This document shows, in pieces, positions 8,138 through 17,208 of a DNA stretch of 64,000 bases. The stretch is from Roseburia sp. AM59-24XD. GTDB lineage: Bacteria > Bacillota > Clostridia > Lachnospirales > Lachnospiraceae. The translations under genes were made by a program, and so were the position numbers. How positions within the stretch are numbered: position 1 is the stretch's first letter; every line of letters begins with the position of its first letter. The stretch covers positions 1 through 64,000 of the forward strand of contig NZ_QUET01000001.1 in the NCBI RefSeq assembly GCF_003478445.1, given 5' to 3'. Under the pieces are notes generated by a model. That model worked only from the letters and a program-made list of their open reading frames with translations, made no database searches and was not told where the DNA came from.

Positions 8138-9124
8138 ATGATTACATTAAATGATTATTTGTATTCGGGGGATACGGTTCTTCGAATCTTACAGAAATAC
8201 AGCAGTGATCTGGAATTGGAGGCGGCAGCCGCCGGCAATGAGATCGATCTGGTTCATTGCAGCTTTTTGAATCAGATCAAGGACATGCTGGAGCATAATG
8301 ATTTCCTGACGGCACAGTCGCAGAAAATCCGTGAGTTTTATATGCACATGGCAAAAGAGTATCCGTTTTTAGCGTTTACCTTTAAGGGACGGATCAAATC
8401 GCTGATCCGTGCCGAGGAGAAATTTAACGGATATATCGTCGAATATATTTACGATTACTATGGGAAATACCATCGTTTCCCGGACACGGAGGAGATCAAA
8501 AGCAGACTTGACTGTTTTCGTGATCTGATCGCATACCGCATTGTGATCTCGATTCCGAAATGTCACTTGCAGGAGGGACAGAGCAGGGAGGACGAGGAGA
8601 TCCGCTACCTGTATGAGATTGCTAATATGCTGCCGGGATTTATGGAACAGAGGGGATTCCGGGCAGAGTCGGCGAAGGGGGTAAAGGAGAGCCTTTCGGA
8701 CAGAATGGAAGCGGCGGTACGTCCATATTACAGAGATTATATTTCTGATGAAGGAGAATATGGTTACCGCTCTTTACATATTACATTTTATGATGACACT
8801 GCAAAATGCTTTATGGAGGTGCAATTAAGAACAAAAGCGATGGATGATAATGCAGAGATTGGTCCTGCCAATCATTTGGGTTATGAGAAGCGTCAGGAGA
8901 ATGAGCGGGCCAGAAGGGATGTGATCCCGGAGGGAGAGTGCAGCTGCTTTGATGAGGCGTACGAGAGAGGAATGCGTTTGCAGCAGCTTGCGTTAAATAG
9001 GCTCGATGTCAATATGTTTTCCGCTGTCAATAACAGTCTGATCAATGATGGCTGTGGCCTGTACCGCGGACGCCTGATCTTGCCGTATGAGCATCTGTCA
9101 CGCTTTCAGAATGATCTGACATAA
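8138..9124 (+). CDS. RelA/SpoT-domain protein (putative small alarmone synthetase)
   Basis: A 328-residue protein with a RelA/SpoT nucleotidyltransferase domain and no HD hydrolase or TGS/ACT regions, so it is of the small alarmone synthetase class in the wide sense. Domain motifs in order: FKGRIKSLIRAEEKF (about 82-96), CFRDLIAYRIVIS (about 125-137), YGYRSLHITF (about 207-216) and MEVQLRTKAMDDNAEIG (about 225-241) with the following NHLGYE. These carry the ATP- and GDP/GTP-binding and catalytic residues in (p)ppGpp synthetases. The N-terminal 80 and C-terminal 70 residues are extra helical parts not typical of RelQ, so activity should be regarded as probable, not certain. Confidence 0.82.
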   Translation: MITLNDYLYSGDTVLRILQKYSSDLELEAAAAGNEIDLVHCSFLNQIKDMLEHNDFLTAQSQKIREFYMHMAKEYPFLAFTFKGRIKSLIRAEEKFNGYIVEYIYDYYGKYHRFPDTEEIKSRLDCFRDLIAYRIVISIPKCHLQEGQSREDEEIRYLYEIANMLPGFMEQRGFRAESAKGVKESLSDRMEAAVRPYYRDYISDEGEYGYRSLHITFYDDTAKCFMEVQLRTKAMDDNAEIGPANHLGYEKRQENERARRDVIPEGECSCFDEAYERGMRLQQLALNRLDVNMFSAVNNSLINDGCGLYRGRLILPYEHLSRFQNDLT

Positions 9125-9171
9125 AGGGAAGCACATGGCAGCAGGACGCTGCCGTCAAAGGAGGAGATGAA

Positions 9172-10365
9172 ATGAGAAAACGCAAAGGAAAAGTATTTCA
9201 GAAGCTGGCACTGACCCTATCGGCGGCGTTTCTGCTTACCGGCTGTAATGCTGTAAAAACCGGCAGTCCGGATGATTATGCCACCAATAAGGGCTATGAG
9301 CAGAGCGAAGGCGACACTGCACAGAAGGGAGAAGGCGGTATCAGCAAGGATCAGATTAAGGTCGGCGTTCTTTATCTGTCCGATCCGGATGAGGGAAGTG
9401 GTTATTCCTACACGCATGATCTGGGTGTAAAGGGAATGCAGGAGAATCTTCTGCTGTCGGATGACCAGATTGAGCGTAAGATCGTGGATGATACCGATGA
9501 GGACGGAACGAAGAAAGCGATTGAGGAGTGTGTTTCGGACGGCTGTAATATTATTTTCACAACGAGCTGGGGCTATATGCAGGTTACGGCTGATATGGCG
9601 GAGAAATATCCGGATGTGTATTTCTCTCATGGCACAGGATATATGTCCAATGGAAAGAACTTCAACAACTATTTTGGAAGGATCTATCAGGCAAGGTATC
9701 TGAGCGGAATTGTGGCCGGAATGAATACGAAAAACAACAAAATCGGCTATGTGGCAGCGCAGGATTCGTCAAATGCAGAGGTGACCGGAGGCATCGATGC
9801 GTTTGCGATCGGTGTTGAGTCGGTTAATCCAAAAGCGAAGATCTATGTGGATGTCACGAACAGCTGGTACGATGAAAAGAAAGAGAAGAAAGCCTCTGAG
9901 CGGCTGTTAAGCATGGGGTGTGATGTGATGACACAGCATTGTGATACATCGTATCCGCAGACGCTGGCACAGGAAAAAGGAGTGTACGGAATCGGATACA
10001 ATTCCGATATGAGTAAGGAGACGCCTAAGTCCTGTCTGACCAGCGTGATCTGGAACTGGAGTGCTTATTATACGGCAGCGGTCAAGAGTGTGATCGACGG
10101 TACCTGGGACGGCAGTAACTATTATGGTGGTATGGCAGAGGGACTTGTGGAGATCACAGGTCTTGCTTCCTTTGCAGCGGATGGAACACAGCAGAAGGTA
10201 GATGAAGCAACAGCAGAGATCCTGAGCGGACAGAACAATGTTTTTGATGGCGTTCTGGAGACGAACACCGGAAAGAAGATCGGTCAGAAGGGAAAAACAC
10301 TGGATGATGCCACGATCACGGGAAAGATCAACTGGTATTATCGCAATGTTGTTGTAATAAAGTAA
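9172..10365 (+). CDS. BMP family solute-binding lipoprotein
   Basis: A 397-residue lipoprotein of the basic membrane protein (BMP/PnrA-like) family, whose studied members bind purine nucleosides. The signal peptide ends in the lipobox LLTGC, with the lipid-modified Cys at residue 25, followed by a Gly/Asp-rich linker. The binding domain starts near residue 62 ([19 protein letters not shown]), with the family stretches [28 protein letters not shown] and [20 protein letters not shown]. No permease or ATPase of a BMP-type importer is adjacent. Instead a chemoreceptor gene begins 12 bases downstream, so this protein may present its ligand to that receptor (inference). Confidence 0.88.
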   Translation: MRKRKGKVFQKLALTLSAAFLLTGCNAVKTGSPDDYATNKGYEQSEGDTAQKGEGGISKDQIKVGVLYLSDPDEGSGYSYTHDLGVKGMQENLLLSDDQIERKIVDDTDEDGTKKAIEECVSDGCNIIFTTSWGYMQVTADMAEKYPDVYFSHGTGYMSNGKNFNNYFGRIYQARYLSGIVAGMNTKNNKIGYVAAQDSSNAEVTGGIDAFAIGVESVNPKAKIYVDVTNSWYDEKKEKKASERLLSMGCDVMTQHCDTSYPQTLAQEKGVYGIGYNSDMSKETPKSCLTSVIWNWSAYYTAAVKSVIDGTWDGSNYYGGMAEGLVEITGLASFAADGTQQKVDEATAEILSGQNNVFDGVLETNTGKKIGQKGKTLDDATITGKINWYYRNVVVIK

Positions 10366-10376
10366 AGGAGATGCGT

Positions 10377-12082
10377 ATGAAAATCACGTTACGGAAAAAG
10401 ATTATATTAAGTGCGGTTTTGCCCTGATGCTTCTGGGGATCAGTGTGATCATTATAGCGGCAACAATCGTAAAGGGCGCGATCATCAGTAAGGTGGAGGA
10501 GTCATTGAAGGGTACAGCGGTTGCAACACAGGCGGCGTATGACCAGAATACGGGCTCGTATCTGAAGGCGGAAAACGGTGCGATCTGGAAGGGAAGCTAT
10601 AATATTTCCCAGTCGGAAACGCTGGTGGATACGATCAAGAAAGAATCCGGCATGGAGGTTACGTTTTTCTATGGCTCCGACCGTATTATGACGTCGGCAA
10701 CGGACAAGGATGGCAACAGATTGCTTGGAAGTCCGGCAGGAGATAAGATCGTCAAAACGGTTTTAAAGGGCGGCAAAGAATATTTCAGTGATAATGTATC
10801 GATGGACGGTACGATCTATTACGGATATTATGTGCCGGTTTATCAGGACGGAACAACGAGTGAGCCGATCGGCATGGTGTTTGCCGGACAGGAGAAGCAG
10901 AAAACATTCCGCAGTGTGCTGGAGATCATTAATACGATCGTGGCGATTGTTCTGATCCTTATGGTTGCATGCAGTATTGCGGTGGGGATCAGTGCCAATT
11001 CGATCACGAAAGCATTGAATAAAAGTATTGATGAGGTGATGGAGGTTTCATCGGGCAATCTGAACGTAAAGCAGAATCAGAAGCTGTTACGCAGAAATGA
11101 TGAGATTGGAAATCTTTCCAGAGCGATCCATAATCTGCAGGAGGAGCTTTGCAAGATTGTCGGAGATATCAAAGAAAGTACGGATACTCTGCTGCAGGCG
11201 TCCAATACTCTTGAGGAGACTTCTCATTATACCTACAATGGGATCGGTGAAGTCAATCATGCGATGGATACGATCACGGACGGAGCAAACAGACAGGCAG
11301 AAGATGTCGGAAGTGCTTCCCAGAATGTGCGTGATATGGGAGATCTTATCTTAAAGACCGGCCGCGAGGCAGATAGCCTTGAGAGCAGCGCCGACAGCAT
11401 GAAGGATGCCAGTGACAAAACGGCAGTCACGATCAATGGTCTGCGTGGCATCAGTGCCGATGTAAAGGAAGCAGTCGCACAGATTGTGGAGCAGACGGCA
11501 CAGACGAACAGCTCAGCACAGAGCATCCGCGAGGCGTCTCTGTTTATTTCGCAGATCGCAGAGGAAACAAATCTGTTGTCACTGAATGCGAGTATTGAGG
11601 CGGCACGCGCCGGTGAAGCGGGAAGAGGCTTTGCGGTGGTAGCATCACAGATCCAGAAGCTGGCAGAGCAGTCCAATGCGGCCAGCGGCAATATCGAAGA
11701 GATGGTCAATACTCTTCTGAAAAATTCCGAGCGAGTGGTTGGCACCATGGCACAGACCCAGGAGGTGATCGAGCGGCAGAACGAATATATTGCCAACACG
11801 GAGCAAAGTGTGGCGAGCGTGATGAAGCAGATAGAGACCTCGATCGGATATATCCGAAATATCGGACAGCAGATGAAAGCGCTGGAGGCTGCAAGAGCAG
11901 AGATCATACAGAGAATTGATGCCATGTCGGAGATTGCACAGAACAATGTAACGGGGACTTCTCAGACGACAAATGCACTGTCGGAGATGGCAGAGAGCTT
12001 CGGAAAGATCGAAAAGTCGACGGAAAATCTTCGTCAGACGGCAGATCTTCTGGCAGACAACATTGGTCACTTTACCGTATAG
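10377..12082 (+). CDS. Methyl-accepting chemotaxis protein (frameshifted near the start)
   Basis: A chemoreceptor of about 568 residues once one base is restored. ATG 10377, placed after AAAGGAG, encodes [16 protein letters not shown] and then meets TGA at 10425; the frame that holds the rest begins at ATG 10427. Restoring one C in the CCC at 10422-10424 gives [13 protein letters not shown], a normal first transmembrane helix. Then come a single Cache-type outside domain (about 40-165), a second helix (about 180-205), HAMP, and a signalling domain with the hairpin tip [20 protein letters not shown]. It signals to CheA/CheW. The TGATG arrangement could also allow restart at 10427, giving a 551-residue protein without the basic N terminus. 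Confidence 0.88.
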
Positions 12083-12109
12083 TTAATATACAGATAACGG
12101 AGGAAGAAC

Positions 12110-12586
12110 ATGGAGATTGATGTGGAAAACAGCGTGTATGGACAGAGGGCAAAACAGTTGTTTTTGGAGGGCTATAACTGCAGCCAGTCAGTATTTCTGG
12201 CGTTTGAGGACAAATATGACATGGATCACAGCACGGCCATGAAGCTAAGCTCATCCTTTGGTGGAGGAATGGGAAGACTCAGGGAGGTGTGCGGTGCTGT
12301 GTCCGGCATGTTTATGGTGGCCGGCATTTTGTACGGCTATGATGAACCGAAGGACTTTGAGGGAAAGTCAGAGCATTATGCCAGAATACAGCAGCTTGCT
12401 GCAGAGTATCAGGAGCGAAACGGCTCGATCGTGTGCCGGGAGCTTCTGGGGCTTGGCAAAGGTAAGGATGACCCGACTCCGTCCAAGCGGACGCAGGAGT
12501 ATTATAAGAAGCGTCCATGTCCGGATCTGGCAGCAACCGCGGCGGCAATTATGGAGGCATATATCCGGGAACAGGAGAATGCATGA
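12110..12586 (+). CDS. C_GCAxxG_C_C family protein (putative redox protein)
   Basis: A 158-residue protein of the C_GCAxxG_C_C family (also called redox-active protein, DUF5714-like neighbours), common in anaerobes. The four conserved Cys positions are visible: NCSQSV (about residue 25), EVCGAVSG (about 62), IVCRELLG (about 105) and RPCPDLAA (about 138). The Cys pattern suggests a metal or disulfide centre, but no reaction is established for the family. It sits 27 bases after the chemoreceptor and 27 bases before the response regulator, so it may share a transcript with either. Confidence 0.85.
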   Translation: MEIDVENSVYGQRAKQLFLEGYNCSQSVFLAFEDKYDMDHSTAMKLSSSFGGGMGRLREVCGAVSGMFMVAGILYGYDEPKDFEGKSEHYARIQQLAAEYQERNGSIVCRELLGLGKGKDDPTPSKRTQEYYKKRPCPDLAATAAAIMEAYIREQENA

Positions 12587-12613
12587 TAAAATGCCGCTTG
12601 AAAGGAGTTGCGT

Positions 12614-13278
12614 ATGAAGAAAATAATGATCGTAGAAGACGAAAAAGTAATCTGTGAGGAGCTTTGTGCCCTGTTGAAAAATGCAGGATATGAGGCGGAG
12701 ATCCTCACAGATTTTGCGCATTCTGTGTCCGTTATTTTGGACAGTAATGCAGATCTTGTACTGCTTGACATCAACATTCCGAAGATGAACGGAGAGCAGG
12801 TGCTTCGGAAACTCAGACAGAAGTCAGATGTGCCGGTCATCATGGTGACGAGCCGCACAGAGGAACTGGATGAGGTCTTATCGATGAGCTATGGCGCGGA
12901 CGATTATATTACAAAGCCGTATAATCCGACCATACTGCTTTTAAGGATCCAGGCAATCTTAAAGCGAACAGAGACGAATGCCACAGGCTCCTGCAGCTAC
13001 CGGGATATTGCAGTGAATCCGGGGAAAGGTGTCCTTGATTCGGGACAGATCCAGATGATCCTGACCAAAAATGAAATGCTGATCTTTATGACACTGCTTC
13101 AGCATCAGGGCAGATCGTGTCCAGAGATGAGCTGATGACAAGACTTTGGGACAACAGTGAATATATCAGTGATAATGCGCTGACGGTCAATATCAGCAGA
13201 CTGCGGACAAAGCTTGCGGAAATGGGATATGCGGATGCAATTGAGACCAGAAAGAAACAGGGGTATGTACTGATATGA
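12614..13278 (+). CDS. Response regulator, OmpR/BceR-like (frameshifted)
   Basis: An OmpR-family regulator of about 221 residues after correction. The receiver domain has the acidic pair in MIVEDEK (residues 8-9), the phosphate acceptor Asp52 in LLDINIPKMNG, Thr in VTSR and Lys in ITKPYNP. The winged helix should follow, but the frame is lost at a GGG at 13108-13110 and reads GRSCPEMS then stops at 13135. Restoring one G gives GQIVSRDELMTRLW and continues through ALTVNISRLRTKL to the natural TGA at 13278, which overlaps the kinase start as ATGA. The ATG at 13275 coupled to that stop supports the restored frame. The TTG at 12608 is too close to AAAGGAG; ATG 12614 is the start. It pairs with the sensor kinase and the ABC genes that follow. 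Confidence 0.85.
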
Positions 13279-14276
13279 GGATAGGCAGATATTTACAGGA
13301 CAGGCGTGTCATGATCACTCTGTTTGTGGCAGCTTTGGTTGTCTCGGTTGTCTTTATGGCAGCGTGCGGTGTGGGAACAGAGCTGATTGGTGTGGTCTCT
13401 GTAGTAATGAGCGTAGCGACTCTTATCGGACTGATCTATGACTACTGCCGGAAGAACGCGTATTACCGGCGTCTTTTCCAGAATCTTGACCGGATGGATC
13501 AGAAGTACCTGATCCTGGAGACGCTGCGGCAGCCGGGATTTTATGAAGGCGAGCTGTTTGCGCAGGTTTTATATGAGGCCAATAAATCCATGACGGAGCA
13601 GGTCAACGAAAACCGCAGACAGATGAAGGATTTCAAGGACTTTATTGAAATGTGGGTTCATCAGGTGAAGCTTCCGGTGGCAAGCCTTTTGCTCTTGTGT
13701 CACAATCACTCGGAGAATCTGGATAAAAAGTTTGTAGAGCAGCTTCGACGCATTGACCGTTATACGGAGCAGGTGCTTTATTATACAAGGGCAGAGCATT
13801 CCGAGAAGGATTATCTGTTCCAGCGATGTTCATTGGCACAGATCGTGCATAAATCCGCAATGAAGAATAAGGATGATCTGCTGGAAAATAAGGTGGAATT
13901 TCAGGTATCCGATTGTGATCAGGTGGTTGTGACCGATGCGAAATGGATGGAGTTTATTCTGGATCAGATTATCAACAACAGTATCAAATACCGCCGTGAA
14001 ACAGATGCTATGATACAGATCAGCGCGTCCGCAGAGCAAGGGAAAACAATTCTGTCAATTCGGGACAACGGGATCGGGATTGCAGAAAGCGATCTGCCGA
14101 GACTGTTTGAGAAATCCTTTACCGGAAGTAATGGCAGGATCCTTGACCGCATGGAAGTAAAATCGACGGGAATGGGGCTTTATATTGCCAAAAACATGTG
14201 TGACAAGCTGGGGCATGAGATCAATGTTATTTCTGAGGAAGGTTCGTATACACAGGTCAACATTACATTTTTGTAA
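13275..14276 (+). CDS. Sensor histidine kinase, BceS-like (intramembrane-sensing)
   Basis: A 333-residue kinase. Two helices at about 14-31 and 37-54 are joined by a loop of only a few residues, the hallmark of intramembrane-sensing kinases that read the state of a partner ABC transporter rather than a ligand of their own. The phospho-acceptor is His129 in MWVHQVKLPVASL; the ATP-binding domain has an N box (DQIINNSIKYR), DNGIGIA and GTGMGLYIAKNM. It starts four bases before the end of the regulator gene (ATGA) and is followed by the ABC genes, the standard Bce order. Confidence 0.92.
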   Translation: MRIGRYLQDRRVMITLFVAALVVSVVFMAACGVGTELIGVVSVVMSVATLIGLIYDYCRKNAYYRRLFQNLDRMDQKYLILETLRQPGFYEGELFAQVLYEANKSMTEQVNENRRQMKDFKDFIEMWVHQVKLPVASLLLLCHNHSENLDKKFVEQLRRIDRYTEQVLYYTRAEHSEKDYLFQRCSLAQIVHKSAMKNKDDLLENKVEFQVSDCDQVVVTDAKWMEFILDQIINNSIKYRRETDAMIQISASAEQGKTILSIRDNGIGIAESDLPRLFEKSFTGSNGRILDRMEVKSTGMGLYIAKNMCDKLGHEINVISEEGSYTQVNITFL

Positions 14277-14357
14277 TATACAGTCAGATTGGGCGAACGA
14301 CAAATGGGAGATTCCCCGATACAATGGAGAAAACGTGATCAAGAAAGGGGAATCAAC

Positions 14358-15125
14358 ATGCAGAATACATTACATGTAGAACATTTGGAAAAATATTACG
14401 GGAGCAGATCGAGTCTGACAAAGGCGATCGATGATCTTTCCTTTGATGTACAGCCACAGGAGTTTGTGGCGATCATGGGTGCTTCCGGCAGCGGTAAGAC
14501 GACGCTGCTTAACTGCATTTCCACAGTAGACCGTCCAACCGCGGGAAATATTTATGTGGACGGAGAGAACGTCACCAAATTAAGAGGAGAGGCGTTAAAT
14601 CGTTTCCGCAGAGAGCGGTTTGGATTTATCTTTCAGGATTTCAATCTGTTAGATACATTGACGGCATATGAAAATATCGCACTGGCGCTTTCCATTCAGA
14701 ATGTAAAAGCAGCAGAGATTGACAAGCGGGTGCGTAAGGTGGCGAAGGAGTTAGACATTGCAAATGTTTTAAACAAGTATCCTTATGAGATGTCCGGCGG
14801 ACAGAAGCAGAGAGTGGCATCGGCAAGGGCAGTTGTAACAAATCCCAAGCTGGTGCTGGCGGATGAACCGACTGGTGCGCTGGATTCCAAATCATCCCGG
14901 CTTTTGCTGGAGAAGTTTGCGTACCTGAATCAGGAACTTCAGGCGACGATTTTGATGGTGACACACGATTCGTTTTCGGCAAGCTATGCATCCAGAGTGA
15001 TTTTTATTAAGGATGGAAAGCTGTTTCATGAGCTTCACAGAGGTGATTTATCGAAGAAGGAATTTTTCGGACAGATCATTGATGTTCTCGCTCTGTTAGG
15101 AGGTGACGTCAGCGATGCTCTTTAA
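14358..15125 (+). CDS. ABC transporter ATPase, BceA-like
   Basis: A 255-residue ATPase of the macrolide/peptide-exporter (BceA, MacB-like) class. Walker A is GASGSGKTT, the signature is MSGGQKQRVASARA and Walker B is LVLADEPTGALDSKS. With the next gene it forms a transporter that in relatives frees cell-wall lipid intermediates from peptides such as bacitracin and also serves as the sensor for the upstream kinase. The open frame extends back to 14289, but ATG 14358 is chosen for the AAAGGGG eight bases before it and because the protein then begins MQNTLHVEHLEKYYG. The stop overlaps the permease start by 11 bases. Confidence 0.92.
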   Translation: MQNTLHVEHLEKYYGSRSSLTKAIDDLSFDVQPQEFVAIMGASGSGKTTLLNCISTVDRPTAGNIYVDGENVTKLRGEALNRFRRERFGFIFQDFNLLDTLTAYENIALALSIQNVKAAEIDKRVRKVAKELDIANVLNKYPYEMSGGQKQRVASARAVVTNPKLVLADEPTGALDSKSSRLLLEKFAYLNQELQATILMVTHDSFSASYASRVIFIKDGKLFHELHRGDLSKKEFFGQIIDVLALLGGDVSDAL

Positions 15126-17157
15126 GATAGCCTTAAAAAACATGGGGAAAAGCATACGGGATTATGCGGTTTATTTCTTTACGATCGTGATCGGCGTAGC
15201 AATCTTTTATATCTTTAATTCGCTGGAATCGCAGACGGTGATGATGAATGTGTCAAAGGATACCAGAGAGATTATTAAAATGATGATTACGATCATGTCG
15301 GGTTTAAGTGTATTTGTATCATTTGTTCTGGCATTTTTGATCATATATGCCAACCGGTTCCTGATGAAACGAAGAAACAGGGAGTTTGGTATTTACCTGA
15401 CATTAGGAATGGGAAAACAGAAGGTGTCTACAATCCTGGTTTTGGAAACCTTGGTGGTTGGTATCGGCTCTCTGGCAGCAGGTCTGGCGATCGGTGTCGC
15501 TGCATCACAGTTTATGAGTGCGTTTGTTGCAAATATGTTTGATGCAGATATGAGTAAATATCGTTTCATTTTCTCGTTGTCTGCCTGTCGTAAAACGATC
15601 CTGTGCTTTGTGATCATTTACGCCGTTGTGATTATTTTTAATACCGTCAATGTCAGCCGTTTAAAGCTGATCGATCTGATCTATGCCGGCAGAAAATCAG
15701 AGAAGCTTCGCATGAAAAATCCATGGCTTTGTACACTGGTCTTTGTGGCTGCCGCAGCCGTGCTGGCAAACTGCTATTACCGGGTCGGATTCCATGCCGT
15801 AGATATTTCGCTCAAGGGAATGAGTTGGGTGATCGTCGCAGGAATGATCTGCACATTTTTAATCTTCTGGTCCGTTTCCGGATTATTGCTTCGTGTTGTG
15901 ATGTCCATGAAAAGCTTATATTACAAAGGACTCAACAGCTTTGTGCTGCGGCAGTTAAGTAGTAAGATCAACACGACGGTATTTTCCATGACGATCATCT
16001 GCCTGATGCTGTTTGTCACGATCTGTATTCTTACCTCTGCATTTGCAATCAAAAATACAATGACCAGCAACCTGAACAAAAAGGCACCGGTCGATATTGA
16101 GTTCAGCGCACTGATGAATCTGGATCGCTATGCATCGACGCAGGATGAATACAGCAAGAAGGAGATTGCCTCGTCCCATCGTACCGTAAAACAGAGATAT
16201 AAGGACATTAAGGTTGATCTGGACGGATATCTGAAGGATTCCTGTGAGGTGTATGTCTACGGAAGTCCGGATTTTACCTTTGAGGACTTCTGCGGCGATA
16301 AGCTCGGTGATGTGAAAAAGAAGTATCCGCAAATGATCACAGACACCGGTGAAGATATTATAAAAATAAGCGATTATAACCGTCTGATGAAGCTGTACGG
16401 AAGAAAGCAGTATACGCTGGCATCCGATGAATATATGGTGATTGCTGATTTCGATAATATGATGCAGCTTCGGGATGAGGTGCTTTCAAGCGGGCAGACG
16501 ATTGAGGTGTTTGGAAGCACGTTAAAGCCAAAGTACCGCAAATGTCAGGAAGGCTTTTTGGACATTTCCGCCCAGAGCCTGAATACGGGAATCATACTGG
16601 TGCCGGATGATGTCGTTCAGGAGAAATGGATCAAACAGGACTGCCTGTTTGGAAATTATAAGGCAGTCAGCAAGCAGGAAAAGCAGAAGCTTGAAAAGGA
16701 GATTAGAAGCAGCTCCTTAAAAGGAAAATATATTTATGCATCCAAGCAGGAACTGGCAGATGCGAGCCTGGGGCTGAGTGCGCTGGTGACCTTTATCGGT
16801 CTGTATCTTGGTATCGTATTTCTGATGGCGGGGGCCGCAATTCTCGCGTTAAAGGAGCTTTCAGAGAGTGCGGATAATGTGGAACGTTACCGGATGCTTC
16901 GAAAGCTTGGCGTGGAAAATAAAATGTTAAACGGAGCATTGTTTAAGCAGATTGTGATCTTCTTTCTCTGTCCGCTTTTGCTTGCCGTGATCCATTCTTA
17001 TTTTGGAATGCGGTTTGCCGTTGATGTTCTGTCTTATTTGGCACAAAAGGATCAGCTTCTTTCTTCAACACTGCTTGCGGCAGCGATCATTGTGGTGATC
17101 TATGGTGGTTATCTGGTTATCACCTACTTTAGTAGCAAGTCGATCATTCGGGAATAA
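15115..17157 (+). CDS. ABC transporter permease, BceB-like (FtsX-type)
   Basis: A 680-residue permease. The expected BceB plan is visible: an N-terminal helix after MLFKIALKNMGKSIRDYAVY, FtsX-domain helices to about residue 320, a large outside loop of about 210 residues (320-535) that in relatives binds the target peptide or its lipid complex, and a C-terminal group of helices. The frame begins at GTG 15103, which would lie inside the AGGAGG site; ATG 15115 is the likely start. It is the last gene of the module, so the module consists of regulator, kinase, ATPase and permease. The substrate cannot be determined from sequence. Confidence 0.92.
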   Translation: MLFKIALKNMGKSIRDYAVYFFTIVIGVAIFYIFNSLESQTVMMNVSKDTREIIKMMITIMSGLSVFVSFVLAFLIIYANRFLMKRRNREFGIYLTLGMGKQKVSTILVLETLVVGIGSLAAGLAIGVAASQFMSAFVANMFDADMSKYRFIFSLSACRKTILCFVIIYAVVIIFNTVNVSRLKLIDLIYAGRKSEKLRMKNPWLCTLVFVAAAAVLANCYYRVGFHAVDISLKGMSWVIVAGMICTFLIFWSVSGLLLRVVMSMKSLYYKGLNSFVLRQLSSKINTTVFSMTIICLMLFVTICILTSAFAIKNTMTSNLNKKAPVDIEFSALMNLDRYASTQDEYSKKEIASSHRTVKQRYKDIKVDLDGYLKDSCEVYVYGSPDFTFEDFCGDKLGDVKKKYPQMITDTGEDIIKISDYNRLMKLYGRKQYTLASDEYMVIADFDNMMQLRDEVLSSGQTIEVFGSTLKPKYRKCQEGFLDISAQSLNTGIILVPDDVVQEKWIKQDCLFGNYKAVSKQEKQKLEKEIRSSSLKGKYIYASKQELADASLGLSALVTFIGLYLGIVFLMAGAAILALKELSESADNVERYRMLRKLGVENKMLNGALFKQIVIFFLCPLLLAVIHSYFGMRFAVDVLSYLAQKDQLLSSTLLAAAIIVVIYGGYLVITYFSSKSIIRE

Positions 17158-17173
17158 TGGGGGATATTGTTAT

Positions 17174-17202
17174 TTGTAAAAGAAACATAAGTTTGCTATA
17201 AT
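17174..17202 (+). promoter_or_regulatory. Promoter with a LexA-like box for the Y-family polymerase
   Basis: TTGTAA at 17174-17179, a 17-base spacer and TATAAT at 17197-17202 with an upstream TGC. Between the two elements lies AAACATAAGTTT (17183-17194), an inverted repeat that fits the Gram-positive LexA box GAAC-N4-GTTC except for its outermost bases. The place between -35 and -10 is suitable for repression. Confidence 0.55.
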
Positions 17203-17208
17203 GGAGGT

